64,000 nt of DNA from Agathobacter ruminis (GTDB taxonomy: Bacteria; Bacillota; Clostridia; Lachnospirales; Lachnospiraceae). This document shows positions 43,346-52,942 of the stretch, in pieces. The stretch spans positions 1 through 64,000 of the forward strand of contig NZ_PDYG01000064.1 in assembly GCF_002735305.1 (NCBI RefSeq). The letters are read 5' to 3'. How positions within the stretch are numbered: the first letter of the stretch is position 1; each line of letters opens with the position of its first letter. The position numbers and the translations under genes are program-made. The notes under the pieces are model-generated. The model saw nothing but the letters and a program-made list of their open reading frames with translations, was not told the origin of the DNA and did not search any database.

Positions 43346-43838
43346 GATTATCCACTTTTTCCGGATAGAGGTCGTGGTTTGCAAGGCGATTGAATGCGAT
43401 GTCTTCCCACTTCGTTCCCGGCTTGCCATAATTGCAGTACGGATCAATCGAGATGCCTCCTCTCGGAGTGAATTTGCCCCATACTTCGATGTATTTCGGG
43501 TCCATCAGACGAATGAGATCCTTCATGATGATATTGACACAGTCCTCATGAAAATCGCCATGATTGCGGAAGCTGAACAGGTACAGCTTCAAAGACTTGC
43601 TCTCCACCATCTTCTCACCCGGCACATAGGAAATAATAATATTTGCAAAGTCCGGTTGTCCGGTAATCGGACAAAGAGAGGTAAATTCCGGGCAATTGAA
43701 TTTCACGAAATAATCGTTGTCCGGATGTTTGTTTATAAAGGTCTGTAACATCTCCGGCGCATAATTATCCGGATAGGTATTATTCTTGTTTCCTAAAAGG
43801 GTTAATGTTCCTTCATCTTTACGATCTGCCATATTCAT
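43341..43838 (-). CDS. queF: NADPH-dependent 7-cyano-7-deazaguanine reductase QueF
   Basis: 165 residues from ATG 43838. A unimodular QueF (T-fold) with catalytic Cys in [15 protein letters not shown], the QueF motif region [13 protein letters not shown], and FHEDCVN. It reduces preQ0 to preQ1, the last free-base step before tRNA insertion. Last gene of the que operon, 14 bases after queC. A transposed palindrome sits at its stop codon. Confidence 0.95.
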   Translation of the reverse strand: MNMADRKDEGTLTLLGNKNNTYPDNYAPEMLQTFINKHPDNDYFVKFNCPEFTSLCPITGQPDFANIIISYVPGEKMVESKSLKLYLFSFRNHGDFHEDCVNIIMKDLIRLMDPKYIEVWGKFTPRGGISIDPYCNYGKPGTKWEDIAFNRLANHDLYPEKVDNR

Positions 43839-43852
43839 TCTCACTTTCTGTC

Positions 43853-44539
43853 TTATGATTCATATTCAATCGGATCTGTAGTTCCGTTCTCAATAAATGC
43901 CTGCTTTCTGTCAATGCATGTACCGCATTTGCCGCAGGCTTTGTCATGTCCTTCATAGCAGCTCCATGTCAGATGGTATGGCACATTGAGAGAAAGACCA
44001 AGTGCAACCACGCCTGCTTTGTTTTTGTTGATGAACGGTGCTTCAATCTGAAGCTGCTTGCCACTGCCTTCGTAGATTGCGGTATTCATTGCCTGATTGA
44101 ATGCTTCGGAGCAGTCAGGATAGGCATTTCCTGCCGCATCATCTGCATGTGCTCCGTAATAAATCTTTGAGCATCCTTTGGAAAGTGCAATTGCACTTGC
44201 GCTGGAAAGGAAAAGTCCGTTGCGGAACGGCACATAGGTGCTGACCGGTTTGCCATCGGTTTTTTCAAGCTGTTCGGCATAAGATTCCTCCGGAATCTCT
44301 CCATCGGAATGTGACAACAATGTACAGTCACTAAACTGGAACATCGTCGACAAATCAAGTGTGATATGCTCTACCTGATAATATTCACAAACCGCATTTG
44401 CAGCTTCAATTTCTTTGTCATGTCTCTGTCCGTAAAAAATGGACAAACCAATTACATTTTCGTGCCCATATTCTTTGACTGCCAGGGCCAGGCAGGTGGT
44501 GCTGTCAATTCCACCACTGATTAATACCAATGCTTTCAT
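43853..44539 (-). CDS. queC: 7-cyano-7-deazaguanine synthase QueC
   Basis: 228 residues. PP-loop [11 protein letters not shown] at the start; C-terminal zinc site with cysteines [15 protein letters not shown]. It converts carboxy-deazaguanine to preQ0 with ammonia and ATP. Operon between folE and queF. Confidence 0.96.
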   Translation of the reverse strand: MKALVLISGGIDSTTCLALAVKEYGHENVIGLSIFYGQRHDKEIEAANAVCEYYQVEHITLDLSTMFQFSDCTLLSHSDGEIPEESYAEQLEKTDGKPVSTYVPFRNGLFLSSASAIALSKGCSKIYYGAHADDAAGNAYPDCSEAFNQAMNTAIYEGSGKQLQIEAPFINKNKAGVVALGLSLNVPYHLTWSCYEGHDKACGKCGTCIDRKQAFIENGTTDPIEYES

Positions 44540-44575
44540 CTTTTGTCTCCTGAATTACAATGATCTGATTATTGA

Positions 44576-45148
44576 TTATTTTAATCTTGCCAGCAAATCC
44601 GGCTCTGTGCGGAATCTGCCACGCAAAGTCTGTGTATATGTTTTTGCGCTGGCATTTTTGATGCCGCGTGCAGTCATGCAGCTGTGGCTTGCCTCGATGA
44701 AGACTGCAACATCCTGCGAACCAGTCACCCGTTCAATGATTTCTGCGATGTCATTGCCAATGCGTTCCTGCAATTGCAGACGTTTTGCTGCCATGTCGGC
44801 GATGCGTGCAATTTTGCTGAGTCCGATTACTTTTTGGTTCGGAATATATGCCACACTCACTTTCATGTCATACATCAAAGCCAGATGATGCTCGCAATAA
44901 GAGAATACTTCGATGTCTTTGACATATACCAAGTCCTGATTATTGGCATCATAATAATCTTCATCGAAGGTCTTGTTGAACATCTCCGCAATTTCTTCAT
45001 TTGTATAATTCATACCCTCAAAGACTTCTTCATACATCCGTGCAACGCGATCCGGCGTGTCTTTGACACCTTCACGATTCGGATCATCCCCAAGCGCAAT
45101 AATAATATTTCGAATGCTCTCTTTGATTAAATCTTTGTTGATTGCCAT
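44576..45148 (-). CDS. folE: GTP cyclohydrolase I
   Basis: 190 residues from ATG 45148; a longer frame upstream overlaps queE and lacks support. Signature motifs include [30 protein letters not shown] (zinc Cys and His) and [13 protein letters not shown]. It makes dihydroneopterin triphosphate, the first intermediate of both folate and queuosine. Here it belongs to the queuosine operon. Confidence 0.96.
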   Translation of the reverse strand: MAINKDLIKESIRNIIIALGDDPNREGVKDTPDRVARMYEEVFEGMNYTNEEIAEMFNKTFDEDYYDANNQDLVYVKDIEVFSYCEHHLALMYDMKVSVAYIPNQKVIGLSKIARIADMAAKRLQLQERIGNDIAEIIERVTGSQDVAVFIEASHSCMTARGIKNASAKTYTQTLRGRFRTEPDLLARLK

Positions 45149-45167
45149 TTCCTGTTCCTTTCCGGCA

Positions 45168-45836
45168 TTATACTCCTCGTTTATTCGGATCCCAAATAAA
45201 CTTGTGCAACTGCAATTGCAGTCGAATGTCATTTCTCTGATGTAATATTAAATAATCTACCATGTCCGCAGGCTCTATCGAACCAAATACCGGACTGATC
45301 AACACGCGGCACTTTTCAGAAATCCGGTATTGATCCACAATTTCACATACCCGGTCCAGCTCATCCACCGACGAGCAGACAAACTTCACCGTATCCTTCG
45401 GTTGCAGAAGCGCAAAATTGCTCACATCCATATACTGCTCCATGCCCGATCCTGCCAACTTATAATCCAGTGTGAACGAAGGCGCATGCTCCATGGATGC
45501 ATATTTTGCAATGGAGATACTTCCATTGGTCTCAATCTCCAACGCCAAGTCACTGCATTGCGCAAATGCCTGCAGCAGCACATCGATAGACTTTGCCAGC
45601 AGAGGCTCACCTCCGGTCAAAGTCACACGCGTCACACCGGTCGATTTCACATAATCAATGATTTCGCCCTCCGTCATCTCCACGGCCTCTGCATCATCCG
45701 TGCAGGCCCATCTCGTATCGCAGTAACTGCATGCGAGATTGCACCCACGCAAACGGATAAATACGGCAAGCGCACCTGCGCTTTGTCCTTCCCCGTTGAT
45801 GCTGACGAATTTTTCTACCACTTGAAATTTTGCCAT
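45168..45836 (-). CDS. queE: 7-carboxy-7-deazaguanine synthase QueE (radical SAM)
   Basis: 222 residues. The substrate-binding start [20 protein letters not shown] is followed by the radical-SAM cluster motif CNLACSYC and TLTGGEPLL. It converts carboxy-tetrahydropterin to carboxy-deazaguanine. It begins 11 bases after queD. Confidence 0.96.
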   Translation of the reverse strand: MAKFQVVEKFVSINGEGQSAGALAVFIRLRGCNLACSYCDTRWACTDDAEAVEMTEGEIIDYVKSTGVTRVTLTGGEPLLAKSIDVLLQAFAQCSDLALEIETNGSISIAKYASMEHAPSFTLDYKLAGSGMEQYMDVSNFALLQPKDTVKFVCSSVDELDRVCEIVDQYRISEKCRVLISPVFGSIEPADMVDYLILHQRNDIRLQLQLHKFIWDPNKRGV

Positions 45837-45847
45837 ATGACACCACC

Positions 45848-46267
45848 TTACGCCCGATAAGTCGCGCAGTTGTTCGGGGTTTCATAGACTGTCACTTCAT
45901 CTACCTCAAACCCATGCTCTGCAAACCGGTCAAAAAAGTGTTTTGCAAAATTCTCCGCCGTCGGGCGATAATCCACAGGGCGCACAACAAATGCTTCATC
46001 AGCGAGTGCAGCTACCGTCGCCGGCTTCAGCGAATCCTTCTCATAGATAAAAGTATGATCAAAATAATCCGCCTCCTTTTTGAGAGCGGCTTTTACCTCT
46101 CCGAAATCCACAACCATGCCGCGTTCCTGGCCTTGTTCCTGCAGATTCTGCGATTTTATTTTTAAGATTACTCTCCAACGATGTCCATGAATATTGGAAC
46201 ATTTTCCCTCATACCCCGAAAGAAAATGTGCTGCATCAAAAGCAGCTTCTGCGGTTAAATAATACAT
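45848..46267 (-). CDS. queD: 6-carboxy-5,6,7,8-tetrahydropterin synthase QueD
   Basis: 139 residues. Zinc-binding histidines in DAAHFLSGYEGKCSNIHGHRW, with the catalytic Cys in the same segment; ETPNNCATY near the end. First gene of the que operon, with TCAGGAGG before ATG. A small hairpin (TCCTGATTCAGGA) can cover that ribosome site, and a terminator-like hairpin lies in the leader. Confidence 0.96.
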   Translation of the reverse strand: MYYLTAEAAFDAAHFLSGYEGKCSNIHGHRWRVILKIKSQNLQEQGQERGMVVDFGEVKAALKKEADYFDHTFIYEKDSLKPATVAALADEAFVVRPVDYRPTAENFAKHFFDRFAEHGFEVDEVTVYETPNNCATYRA

Positions 46268-46303
46268 GAATTTCCTCCTGAATCAGGACAGACATACTCA
46301 GAC

Positions 46304-46338
46304 AAAAAAAGAAAAGGCTGCAGAGAAACCTACAGCCT
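46304..46338 (-). terminator. Terminator hairpin in the que leader / aspS 3' end
   Basis: AGGCTGTAG pairs with CTGCAGCCT (one mismatch), followed on the minus strand by TTTCTTTTTTT. It lies between aspS and queD, so it may end aspS or serve as an expression platform for the que leader. Confidence 0.8.
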
Positions 46339-46371
46339 AAAAATTCACTCAAAAATCAAATGAATGTCTAG

Positions 46372-46415
46372 TCCTGGTTTTGTTTAGGGACAGGATGGTA
46401 CAAACGAACTGTCCT
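46372..46415 (-). promoter_or_regulatory. Candidate preQ1-type pseudoknot leader of the que operon
   Basis: GGACAG (46410-46415) pairs with CTGTCC (46388-46393). The loop begins TTC and contains TTTGT, which can pair with ACAAA in the A-rich tail, giving the H-type layout of class I preQ1 riboswitches. The consensus match is weak (the tail lacks the usual CTAA at the right place). Position, 105-150 bases before queD and just ahead of a terminator, is the main support. Confidence 0.35.
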
Positions 46416-46434
46416 ATGTAATTGTGTAGTTATT

Positions 46435-48195
46435 TTACTCCTCAACCGGAACAATTGCAATATGAACATCATCCAATTGCTTCTGATCTACAACTGCAGG
46501 TGCATTCATCATGACATCCATCGCATTCTTGTTCATCGGGAATGGGATGATTTCACGAATGGAATCCTCTCCGCAGATTAACATAATCATACGGTCAACA
46601 CCCGGTGCAATTCCGGCATGTGGCGGAGCACCATAGCAGAATGCATTGTACATGGCAGGGAATTTTGCTTTTACATCCTCTTCCCCGAGTCCAACCTTCT
46701 TAAAGGCCTCTACCATGATTTCCGGATCATGATTTCTGACTGCTCCGGAAGATAATTCCACACCGTTTACAACCAGGTCATACTGGTAAGCCAACAGCTC
46801 CAGCGGATCCTTGGTCTGAAGTGCTTCCATTCCGCCCTGCGGCATAGAGAAAGGATTATGACAGAATTCCAATTCTCCGGATTCTTCACCGATTTCGTAC
46901 ATTGGGAAATCTACGATCCAGCAGAATTCATAACATTCTTTCTTCATGTGTTTCTCGCAGGAAGCGCCAAGCAGCTTGCGAAGTACGCCTGCGGTCTTCT
47001 GTGCGGTCAAAAGTTTTCCGGCGGTTAAGCCTACAAAATCACCCGGCTTTAAGCCAAGTTTTGCAATGACTTCTTCTTTTTTATCCTGAACAAACTTTGC
47101 GATACCGCCTACGATGTCGCCGTTGTCATCTAATCTGAACCAATATGCTTTCTGTGCAGTGGTCATTTCCACTTCCGCGCACATAGCATCAATCTGCTTA
47201 CGGGTACCTGTAAATCCATCACAGACAATCGCCTTTACCACATTGCCTTCAAATGGTCCGAATCCACAATCTGCAAGCAATTCTGTCGCATCCTGAAGTA
47301 CCAGATCAATTCGAAGATCAGGCTTATCGGAACCGTACTTATCCATTGCCTCAAGATAAGGAATACGTACAAACGGAGCTTTTGATGCTGTATTATATAC
47401 ACCATATTTTGCAAATACAGGAGGAATCACATCCTCAATCACAGCAAAGACATCTTCCTGAGAAGCAAAAGCCATCTCCATATCAAGCTGATAAAATTCT
47501 CCCGGAGAGCGGTCTGCTCTTGCATCCTCGTCTCTGAAACAAGGTGCAATCTGGAAATATTTATCAAATCCGGATGCCATCAAAATCTGCTTAAACTGCT
47601 GCGGAGCCTGAGGAAGTGCATAGAACTTTCCAGGATGATTACGCGCCGGTACAAGATAGTCTCTTGCGCCCTCCGGCGAAGAAGCAGTCAAAATCGGAGT
47701 GGTAATCTCCATAAATCCATGCTCTGTCATTCTCTGACGAAGCTCTGCAACAATCTGAGAACGAAGTACGATTTTGCTCTTTACTTCCGGATTTCTAAGG
47801 TCTAAATAACGGTATTTCAGACGCATGTTCTCATCTGCATCCTTAGACTGGTTAATTTCAAACGGAAGTGCATTATAGCGGCACTTGCCCAAAACGTTGA
47901 TTTTCTCCGGAACCACTTCGATTTCACCGGTTGCAAGCTCAGTATTCTTGCTTGAGCGCTCGCGCACATTTCCTACAACCTGAATGGTAGTCTCCTTATT
48001 CAGTTCATCAACGACTGCCATCATTTCTTCGGTTTCAATCACAACCTGTGTCGTTCCGTAAAAATCACGAAGAATTACAAACCCAAGATTTTTACTCACC
48101 TTACGGATATTCTCAAACCATCCGCAGATAGTGACATTTTTGCCTGCATCACTTAAGCGAAGCTCGCCACAGTTATGTGTTCTGTACTGTGTCAT
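46435..48195 (-). CDS. aspS: Aspartyl-tRNA synthetase
   Basis: 586 residues. N-terminal OB anticodon-binding domain (about 15-105), class II catalytic core with motif 2 region FRDEDARADRSPGEFYQLD and motif 3 GIAPGVDRMIML, and the bacterial GAD insertion domain (about 280-400). AAGGAGA precedes ATG. Bacterial length. No T-box is visible upstream. Confidence 0.98.
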   Translation of the reverse strand: MTQYRTHNCGELRLSDAGKNVTICGWFENIRKVSKNLGFVILRDFYGTTQVVIETEEMMAVVDELNKETTIQVVGNVRERSSKNTELATGEIEVVPEKINVLGKCRYNALPFEINQSKDADENMRLKYRYLDLRNPEVKSKIVLRSQIVAELRQRMTEHGFMEITTPILTASSPEGARDYLVPARNHPGKFYALPQAPQQFKQILMASGFDKYFQIAPCFRDEDARADRSPGEFYQLDMEMAFASQEDVFAVIEDVIPPVFAKYGVYNTASKAPFVRIPYLEAMDKYGSDKPDLRIDLVLQDATELLADCGFGPFEGNVVKAIVCDGFTGTRKQIDAMCAEVEMTTAQKAYWFRLDDNGDIVGGIAKFVQDKKEEVIAKLGLKPGDFVGLTAGKLLTAQKTAGVLRKLLGASCEKHMKKECYEFCWIVDFPMYEIGEESGELEFCHNPFSMPQGGMEALQTKDPLELLAYQYDLVVNGVELSSGAVRNHDPEIMVEAFKKVGLGEEDVKAKFPAMYNAFCYGAPPHAGIAPGVDRMIMLICGEDSIREIIPFPMNKNAMDVMMNAPAVVDQKQLDDVHIAIVPVEE

Positions 48196-48318
48196 GTCAT
48201 TCTCCTTATATCATCATTATATTTATTGTTCAAAAAATGATCTAGTCACGAAACCTTCGCAACTAAAGCATTTTATCACATAATCTTAATTTCGTCAAAA
48301 AACAATTCCGGTCATTTT

Positions 48319-49386
48319 CTAGTCAATCGCACAATCTTCTTCCCGGAGTGTTGTATGATGCTTTTTAAACTGGAAGTTTCTGGCTATTACCACTACAAGC
48401 CCCATGAATAAAACAAAATAAAAATTCACACCGCGGGATGCGCACATGGATGTCGTTAGATACGCTTCCCCAAACACGCCTAAAAATACTTTGTGATAAA
48501 TATATTCCGAAATTCCCTGCGCTCCCGGAAGCGGAATCATATCGGAAGATATTACGACCACCAACTGCACAACCATAATATATGCAAAACTTCTGCCCTG
48601 CAGACCCAATCCGATATATACCCAATAGGTGACCAAAAGCAGGAAGAACCGCTGCAAAAAGCTAAGCATAAATACTGCAATCACCGCAGGTTTGTTTTCT
48701 TTGATCATTGTAACTATGCCGCGATATGCATCGAAAAAATGAATCACAACCCGATCAGCCTTCGCCCTGTTTTTAAGCAAATGTAATTTTACCGGAATCC
48801 CAACCAGTTTTAAGGCAACCTTTTGGCAAATATCCGGATTAAAAACAAATGCAGTCAGAATGATTGTCCATCCAATCAAAAGACCCCAGCCGATATAATA
48901 CCAGATGATATAACTGCCAAAGAGTCGTAGCAGTCCGTCATGCCAAAGTCCAAAAATGACAAGTCCCGAAAATGCCAGCACAAATTTGTTGGTGACAGCA
49001 TTAAAACTCATTGCCGCACATCCCTTTGTGAAACTGTATCCGTCTTTTTTCATATACAGCAACTGAATCGGCTGACCTCCGGACGCTGAAGGAGTAATCC
49101 CACCGTAAAAGAATTCAATCAAGGCATATCCACAACATTTCAAATATCTGCGAATCCCTTTTCTGCGGTCCATTAAAAGCCAAATTTTAAACCCTTCCGT
49201 ACCGATATACCCCAGCACGGAAGCCACCATCAAGGCGATATAAACCGGCGAAATTCTGGCAATTTCTGCAAAGACTTCCCTCGGATCGGTACCGGAAAAG
49301 ACAGCATACACCGTCAATCCCATTACCAGCACGAAGAATCCGAAAATCAATATTTTTTTGATAATATCTTTTTTTCTCTTATCCAT
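48319..49386 (-). CDS. Flippase-like integral membrane protein (UPF0104 / LPG synthase-TM family)
   Basis: 355 residues from ATG 49386 (MDKRKKDIIKKIL), with eight or so membrane helices and the family motif GITPSASGGQPIQLLYMKKD. This family includes the flippase half of MprF. Without a synthase domain it is likely to move a lipid or lipid-linked sugar across the membrane; the substrate is unknown. It lies between hisS and aspS on the same strand, 21 bases after hisS. Confidence 0.82.
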   Translation of the reverse strand: MDKRKKDIIKKILIFGFFVLVMGLTVYAVFSGTDPREVFAEIARISPVYIALMVASVLGYIGTEGFKIWLLMDRRKGIRRYLKCCGYALIEFFYGGITPSASGGQPIQLLYMKKDGYSFTKGCAAMSFNAVTNKFVLAFSGLVIFGLWHDGLLRLFGSYIIWYYIGWGLLIGWTIILTAFVFNPDICQKVALKLVGIPVKLHLLKNRAKADRVVIHFFDAYRGIVTMIKENKPAVIAVFMLSFLQRFFLLLVTYWVYIGLGLQGRSFAYIMVVQLVVVISSDMIPLPGAQGISEYIYHKVFLGVFGEAYLTTSMCASRGVNFYFVLFMGLVVVIARNFQFKKHHTTLREEDCAID

Positions 49387-49407
49387 AATTTGTCCCAAAA
49401 TCGCATA

Positions 49408-50667
49408 TTATCGGTTGAAGAATTCTACAAACTCCTCATAACCCTGCTCATTCAATTGTTCTTTTTGGAATTTCTTATTCTTGTTCATACGGACAACCAA
49501 TACCTGCTGACCGTTTGCGCGGGCATCGCTTGCCTGCTTCATGACATCAACCAGCTTTTCTGCCGGATATTTCTTTTCGACCAGATATGCCACCTTCTTC
49601 GGCGATTCCGGAATTTGGAATCCACTCTCCATCAAAAGCAAAATAATGCGCTCAAAGCCAATGGAGAAACCACAAGCCGGCACATCCTGTCCGGTAAACT
49701 TGCCGATCATCTTGTCATATCTGCCGCCACCGCCGCAGGCTGCGCCGAGTTCCGGCATTGCGATTTCAAAAATTGTACCTGTGTAATAACTCATACCGCG
49801 TACAAGTGTCGGATCGAATACCAGCGTAAATTCTGCACCCTTTGTCGCATTCACGGCATCCGCAATCTCCGTCATATTGGTAACCACTTCTTCATCCAGA
49901 TACTCGCCCAAAGTGTCTTTGAGGAATTCCACGCCGGCGCGTACATCCTTTTTGTCATTCAGCAATTCAAAAAGATTCAGATATTTATCGATTGATTCCT
50001 GCGCATATCCGTTTTCCGCGAGTTCGGCCGCAACGCCTTCCACACCGATTTTGTCCATCTTATCCAAAGTGATAAAGACACTGTCGTATTCAGCTTCCGA
50101 GAATCCGGAATAAGCAGCCATTGCCTTTAATATGCGGCGCTCATTGATGCGGATTTCGAAATTTTTGAATCCAAGACGGCCGATTGTCGTGGTCGTTGCT
50201 GTAATCAATTCAATTTCAGCCAGATTGCTCGGCTCTCCAAGGATGTCGATATCGCACTGGGTAAACTGGCGATATCTGCCACGCTGCGGTCTGTCTGCGC
50301 GCCATACGCTTCCCATTTGAAGCGCTTTAAACGGGCTTGGCAGATTATTCGCATTGTTGGAATAGAATCGCGCAAGCGGAACTGTCAGATCGTAACGCAT
50401 TCCAAAGTCAACCACATCCGCTTCTTCTTTGGCAGTTTCGAGGTTTAATTTCTCACCGCGCTTTAATACCTTAAAAATCAATTTTTCATTTTCGCCGCCT
50501 TGCTTGTTGGAAAGATTTGCAATATTTTCCATACAAGGAGTTTCAATCGGGGTAAAGCCAAAGCTGCGATAGGTATCCTTGATGACGCGTGTCACGTAAT
50601 CGCGGATTTCCATCTCAGCCGGTAAAATATCTTTCATGCCGTTAACCGGTTTCTTACTCAGTGCCAT
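49408..50667 (-). CDS. hisS: Histidyl-tRNA synthetase
   Basis: 419 residues from ATG 50667 (GAAAGGAA upstream), starting MALSKKPVNGMKDILPAEME. Class II motifs: FTPIETPCMENIANL, motif 2 VWRADRPQRGRYRQFTQCD, histidine loop LVRGMSYYTGTIFE and motif 3 ACGFSIGFERI. C-terminal anticodon-binding domain. Part of the hemZ-hisS run typical of Clostridia. Confidence 0.97.
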   Translation of the reverse strand: MALSKKPVNGMKDILPAEMEIRDYVTRVIKDTYRSFGFTPIETPCMENIANLSNKQGGENEKLIFKVLKRGEKLNLETAKEEADVVDFGMRYDLTVPLARFYSNNANNLPSPFKALQMGSVWRADRPQRGRYRQFTQCDIDILGEPSNLAEIELITATTTTIGRLGFKNFEIRINERRILKAMAAYSGFSEAEYDSVFITLDKMDKIGVEGVAAELAENGYAQESIDKYLNLFELLNDKKDVRAGVEFLKDTLGEYLDEEVVTNMTEIADAVNATKGAEFTLVFDPTLVRGMSYYTGTIFEIAMPELGAACGGGGRYDKMIGKFTGQDVPACGFSIGFERIILLLMESGFQIPESPKKVAYLVEKKYPAEKLVDVMKQASDARANGQQVLVVRMNKNKKFQKEQLNEQGYEEFVEFFNR

Positions 50668-50703
50668 AATAATTCCTTTCTTCATTACATCTTTGTATTC
50701 TAT

Positions 50704-52227
50704 TTACATTTCTATTCCCAGGTCTCGCATTCTGTTTGCCTTGCGGGCAATCATCTCATCGATGCGATCAAGGTAGTTTCTGACATCTTTGACATTTTCC
50801 ACACGCTCGATGCGTTGTGTGCCGTTTGGGTTTTTCTCCGGAAGCACAAATTTGGTCGTTGCTCCGGCGCCAAGGGCAATTATAGTCTGTTTTTCTTCCA
50901 TTATCAAGATATTATAGACGCCTGCTTTGCCATGTGAAGCATATCCGACATTTTCCATATTGCCGGCCATGCCTTTTTGACGATACAGATAATACGGATC
51001 CAAGCCGATTTTGCGACAATATGATTCGCACAAATCCATATGTTCCTCCGTATTGACCATCTCCATATCCTTATAGTAATCCTTATAAATGGTCAATCGC
51101 GCAGCACGCTTAACCGCAAGCGAATGCACGGTGATATTGTCCGGATGTAAATCCGTCACCACTTCCATCGTATGGCGCACATCGTCGAGTGTCTCAGACG
51201 GCAGACCGATGATCAAATCCATATTGATATTGCCAATCCCGGCCTTTCTGGCCAGATGAAAGCTTTCGATGGTCTGCTCAACCGTATGATGTCGTCCAAT
51301 CAAATCCAGCGTTGCCTGCTTCATGGTCTGCGGGTTTACCGAAATGCGATCGATTCCAAGTTCGTGCAGTGTCTGCAGCTTTTCGAAGGTAATCGAATCC
51401 GGTCGTCCTGCCTCTACAGTGAATTCCACACAGTGTGACAGATCAAACGATTGCTTGATTTTGGCAATCAGTCGATGCAGCTGATGCGGTTCGAGTGTCG
51501 TCGGTGTCCCGCCTCCGATGTAAATCGAATTCAGCGGACGATTGGCAAAGTGCTCCGCTGTAAAATCAATTTCTTTTTCAAGTGCATCGAGATAGTGATC
51601 CACCTCATTGCGCCATGCTTTTAACGGATATGAGGTAAAGGAGCAATACAGACAGGTGCTCGGGCAAAACGGGATCCCGATATAAAGGCTGTATCCCCTG
51701 TCATAATCGATGGTGGCAAGCAGGTTGCGCTCACGCTTTGCAATCTCAATGGATAAGTCGATTTTCTCCGGGGTCGCACAATAGGTTTCTCTCATATATG
51801 TGCGAATCTCCTCCTCATTATGTCCTTCTTCGAGTAATTTCATCGGAATCTTGGTCGGTCGGATTCCCGTCAGTGTTCCCCACGGAAGTGTGCGACCCGT
51901 GGCCTTTGAAAGCAACTCATACAGTGCCTGCTTCACATGATTCTTGTGTGCGCTGCGGTCGCTTGGCGCCTCGCAGGTGACTGTGTGTTCATTCCAGCTC
52001 AGGGTGGTCTTCTGTCCGTAATCAACGGACAGGATTGCCTGTGCCTCTTTCTTTAATCCATCCAATTCAGGGCCTGCCTCATGATGCGTACAGGCGACAT
52101 TTTGTTCCTGCACCTCAGACGGATCGCAGGTATAAAACATCCGAATCTCCTCATCTGCATAAAAGGCCTTGACCAGCGAATGAATGTCATATTCAAATTC
52201 CGGTTTTGAAAATAAAATCAATATCAT
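50704..52227 (-). CDS. hemZ: HemZ-type radical SAM coproporphyrinogen dehydrogenase-like protein
   Basis: 507 residues. A ~155-residue N-terminal HemZ-specific domain is followed by the radical SAM core YIGIPFCPSTCLYCSFTSYP and IYIGGGTPTTL. HemZ belongs to the HemN/HemW family; some members are heme chaperones or accessory oxidases, so the reaction is uncertain. The start overlaps the upstream metallo-hydrolase stop by 4 bases (ATGA). Confidence 0.9.
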   Translation of the reverse strand: MILILFSKPEFEYDIHSLVKAFYADEEIRMFYTCDPSEVQEQNVACTHHEAGPELDGLKKEAQAILSVDYGQKTTLSWNEHTVTCEAPSDRSAHKNHVKQALYELLSKATGRTLPWGTLTGIRPTKIPMKLLEEGHNEEEIRTYMRETYCATPEKIDLSIEIAKRERNLLATIDYDRGYSLYIGIPFCPSTCLYCSFTSYPLKAWRNEVDHYLDALEKEIDFTAEHFANRPLNSIYIGGGTPTTLEPHQLHRLIAKIKQSFDLSHCVEFTVEAGRPDSITFEKLQTLHELGIDRISVNPQTMKQATLDLIGRHHTVEQTIESFHLARKAGIGNINMDLIIGLPSETLDDVRHTMEVVTDLHPDNITVHSLAVKRAARLTIYKDYYKDMEMVNTEEHMDLCESYCRKIGLDPYYLYRQKGMAGNMENVGYASHGKAGVYNILIMEEKQTIIALGAGATTKFVLPEKNPNGTQRIERVENVKDVRNYLDRIDEMIARKANRMRDLGIEM

Positions 52228-52844
52228 AGGTATGGATTGTTCATCCTCTCATCATCTATTGTGGTTGCCTCTCCATGTCCCGGATAGACAACGGTTTCCG
52301 GCGGAAGTCCCATCAGTTTGTCCTTGATGGAGCGCACCAGCGTCGACATGCTGCCTCCCGGAAAATCCGTTCTTCCGACAGAGCCTGCAAACAATGTATC
52401 ACCCGCAAATAATACTTTTTCATATGGGAAATAAAAACAGCATCCACCGAGCGTATGCCCCGGTGTCGCCAGAAGGCGCAAATGAAATCCCGCCAGATCC
52501 AGCTCTTTTTCGTCCTGCAGATATTCATCCACATGATAAGCCGTTTCCGGTCCCATATCGCCACTCAGATTATAGCGTCCCTGTTCAATGGTCGGGCGCT
52601 CTCCCTCGTAAGTGTATACCGGGACTTCATAGATTTTGCGAAATGCGTCAATCCCGCCGCAATGGTCGAAATGTCCATGCGTCAGCAGAATCGCCTTTGG
52701 GATGTATCCGGATTCCTGTGCTTTTTTTGCAAGCGCTTCTCCGCTTGCACCCGGATCCACCACAATCATCTCCTTTGTCTTCTCATTGATTACAAAATAA
52801 CAGTTGGTCTGAACCGGACCAACCACATACAATTCCAATCTCAT
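52224..52844 (-). CDS. MBL-fold metallo-hydrolase (glyoxalase II-like, YcbL type)
   Basis: 206 residues from ATG 52844 (GAGGATAGAGAA upstream). Metal ligands THGHFDHCGG, TPGHTLGGCCF, AGDTLF and PGHGEATT. The compact size fits YcbL-like thioester or type II glyoxalase hydrolases. Overlaps hemZ by 4 bases; its place after the RSH gene is common in Firmicutes. Confidence 0.9.
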   Translation of the reverse strand: MRLELYVVGPVQTNCYFVINEKTKEMIVVDPGASGEALAKKAQESGYIPKAILLTHGHFDHCGGIDAFRKIYEVPVYTYEGERPTIEQGRYNLSGDMGPETAYHVDEYLQDEKELDLAGFHLRLLATPGHTLGGCCFYFPYEKVLFAGDTLFAGSVGRTDFPGGSMSTLVRSIKDKLMGLPPETVVYPGHGEATTIDDERMNNPYL

Positions 52845-52942
52845 TTCTCTATCCTCACTCGACTCTGTTCTCAGTCGACTCCGTCCGTTTTTACAAAAGA
52901 AGCGTAGCACAAAAACAATTTCATGCTACGCATCTGTATCAT

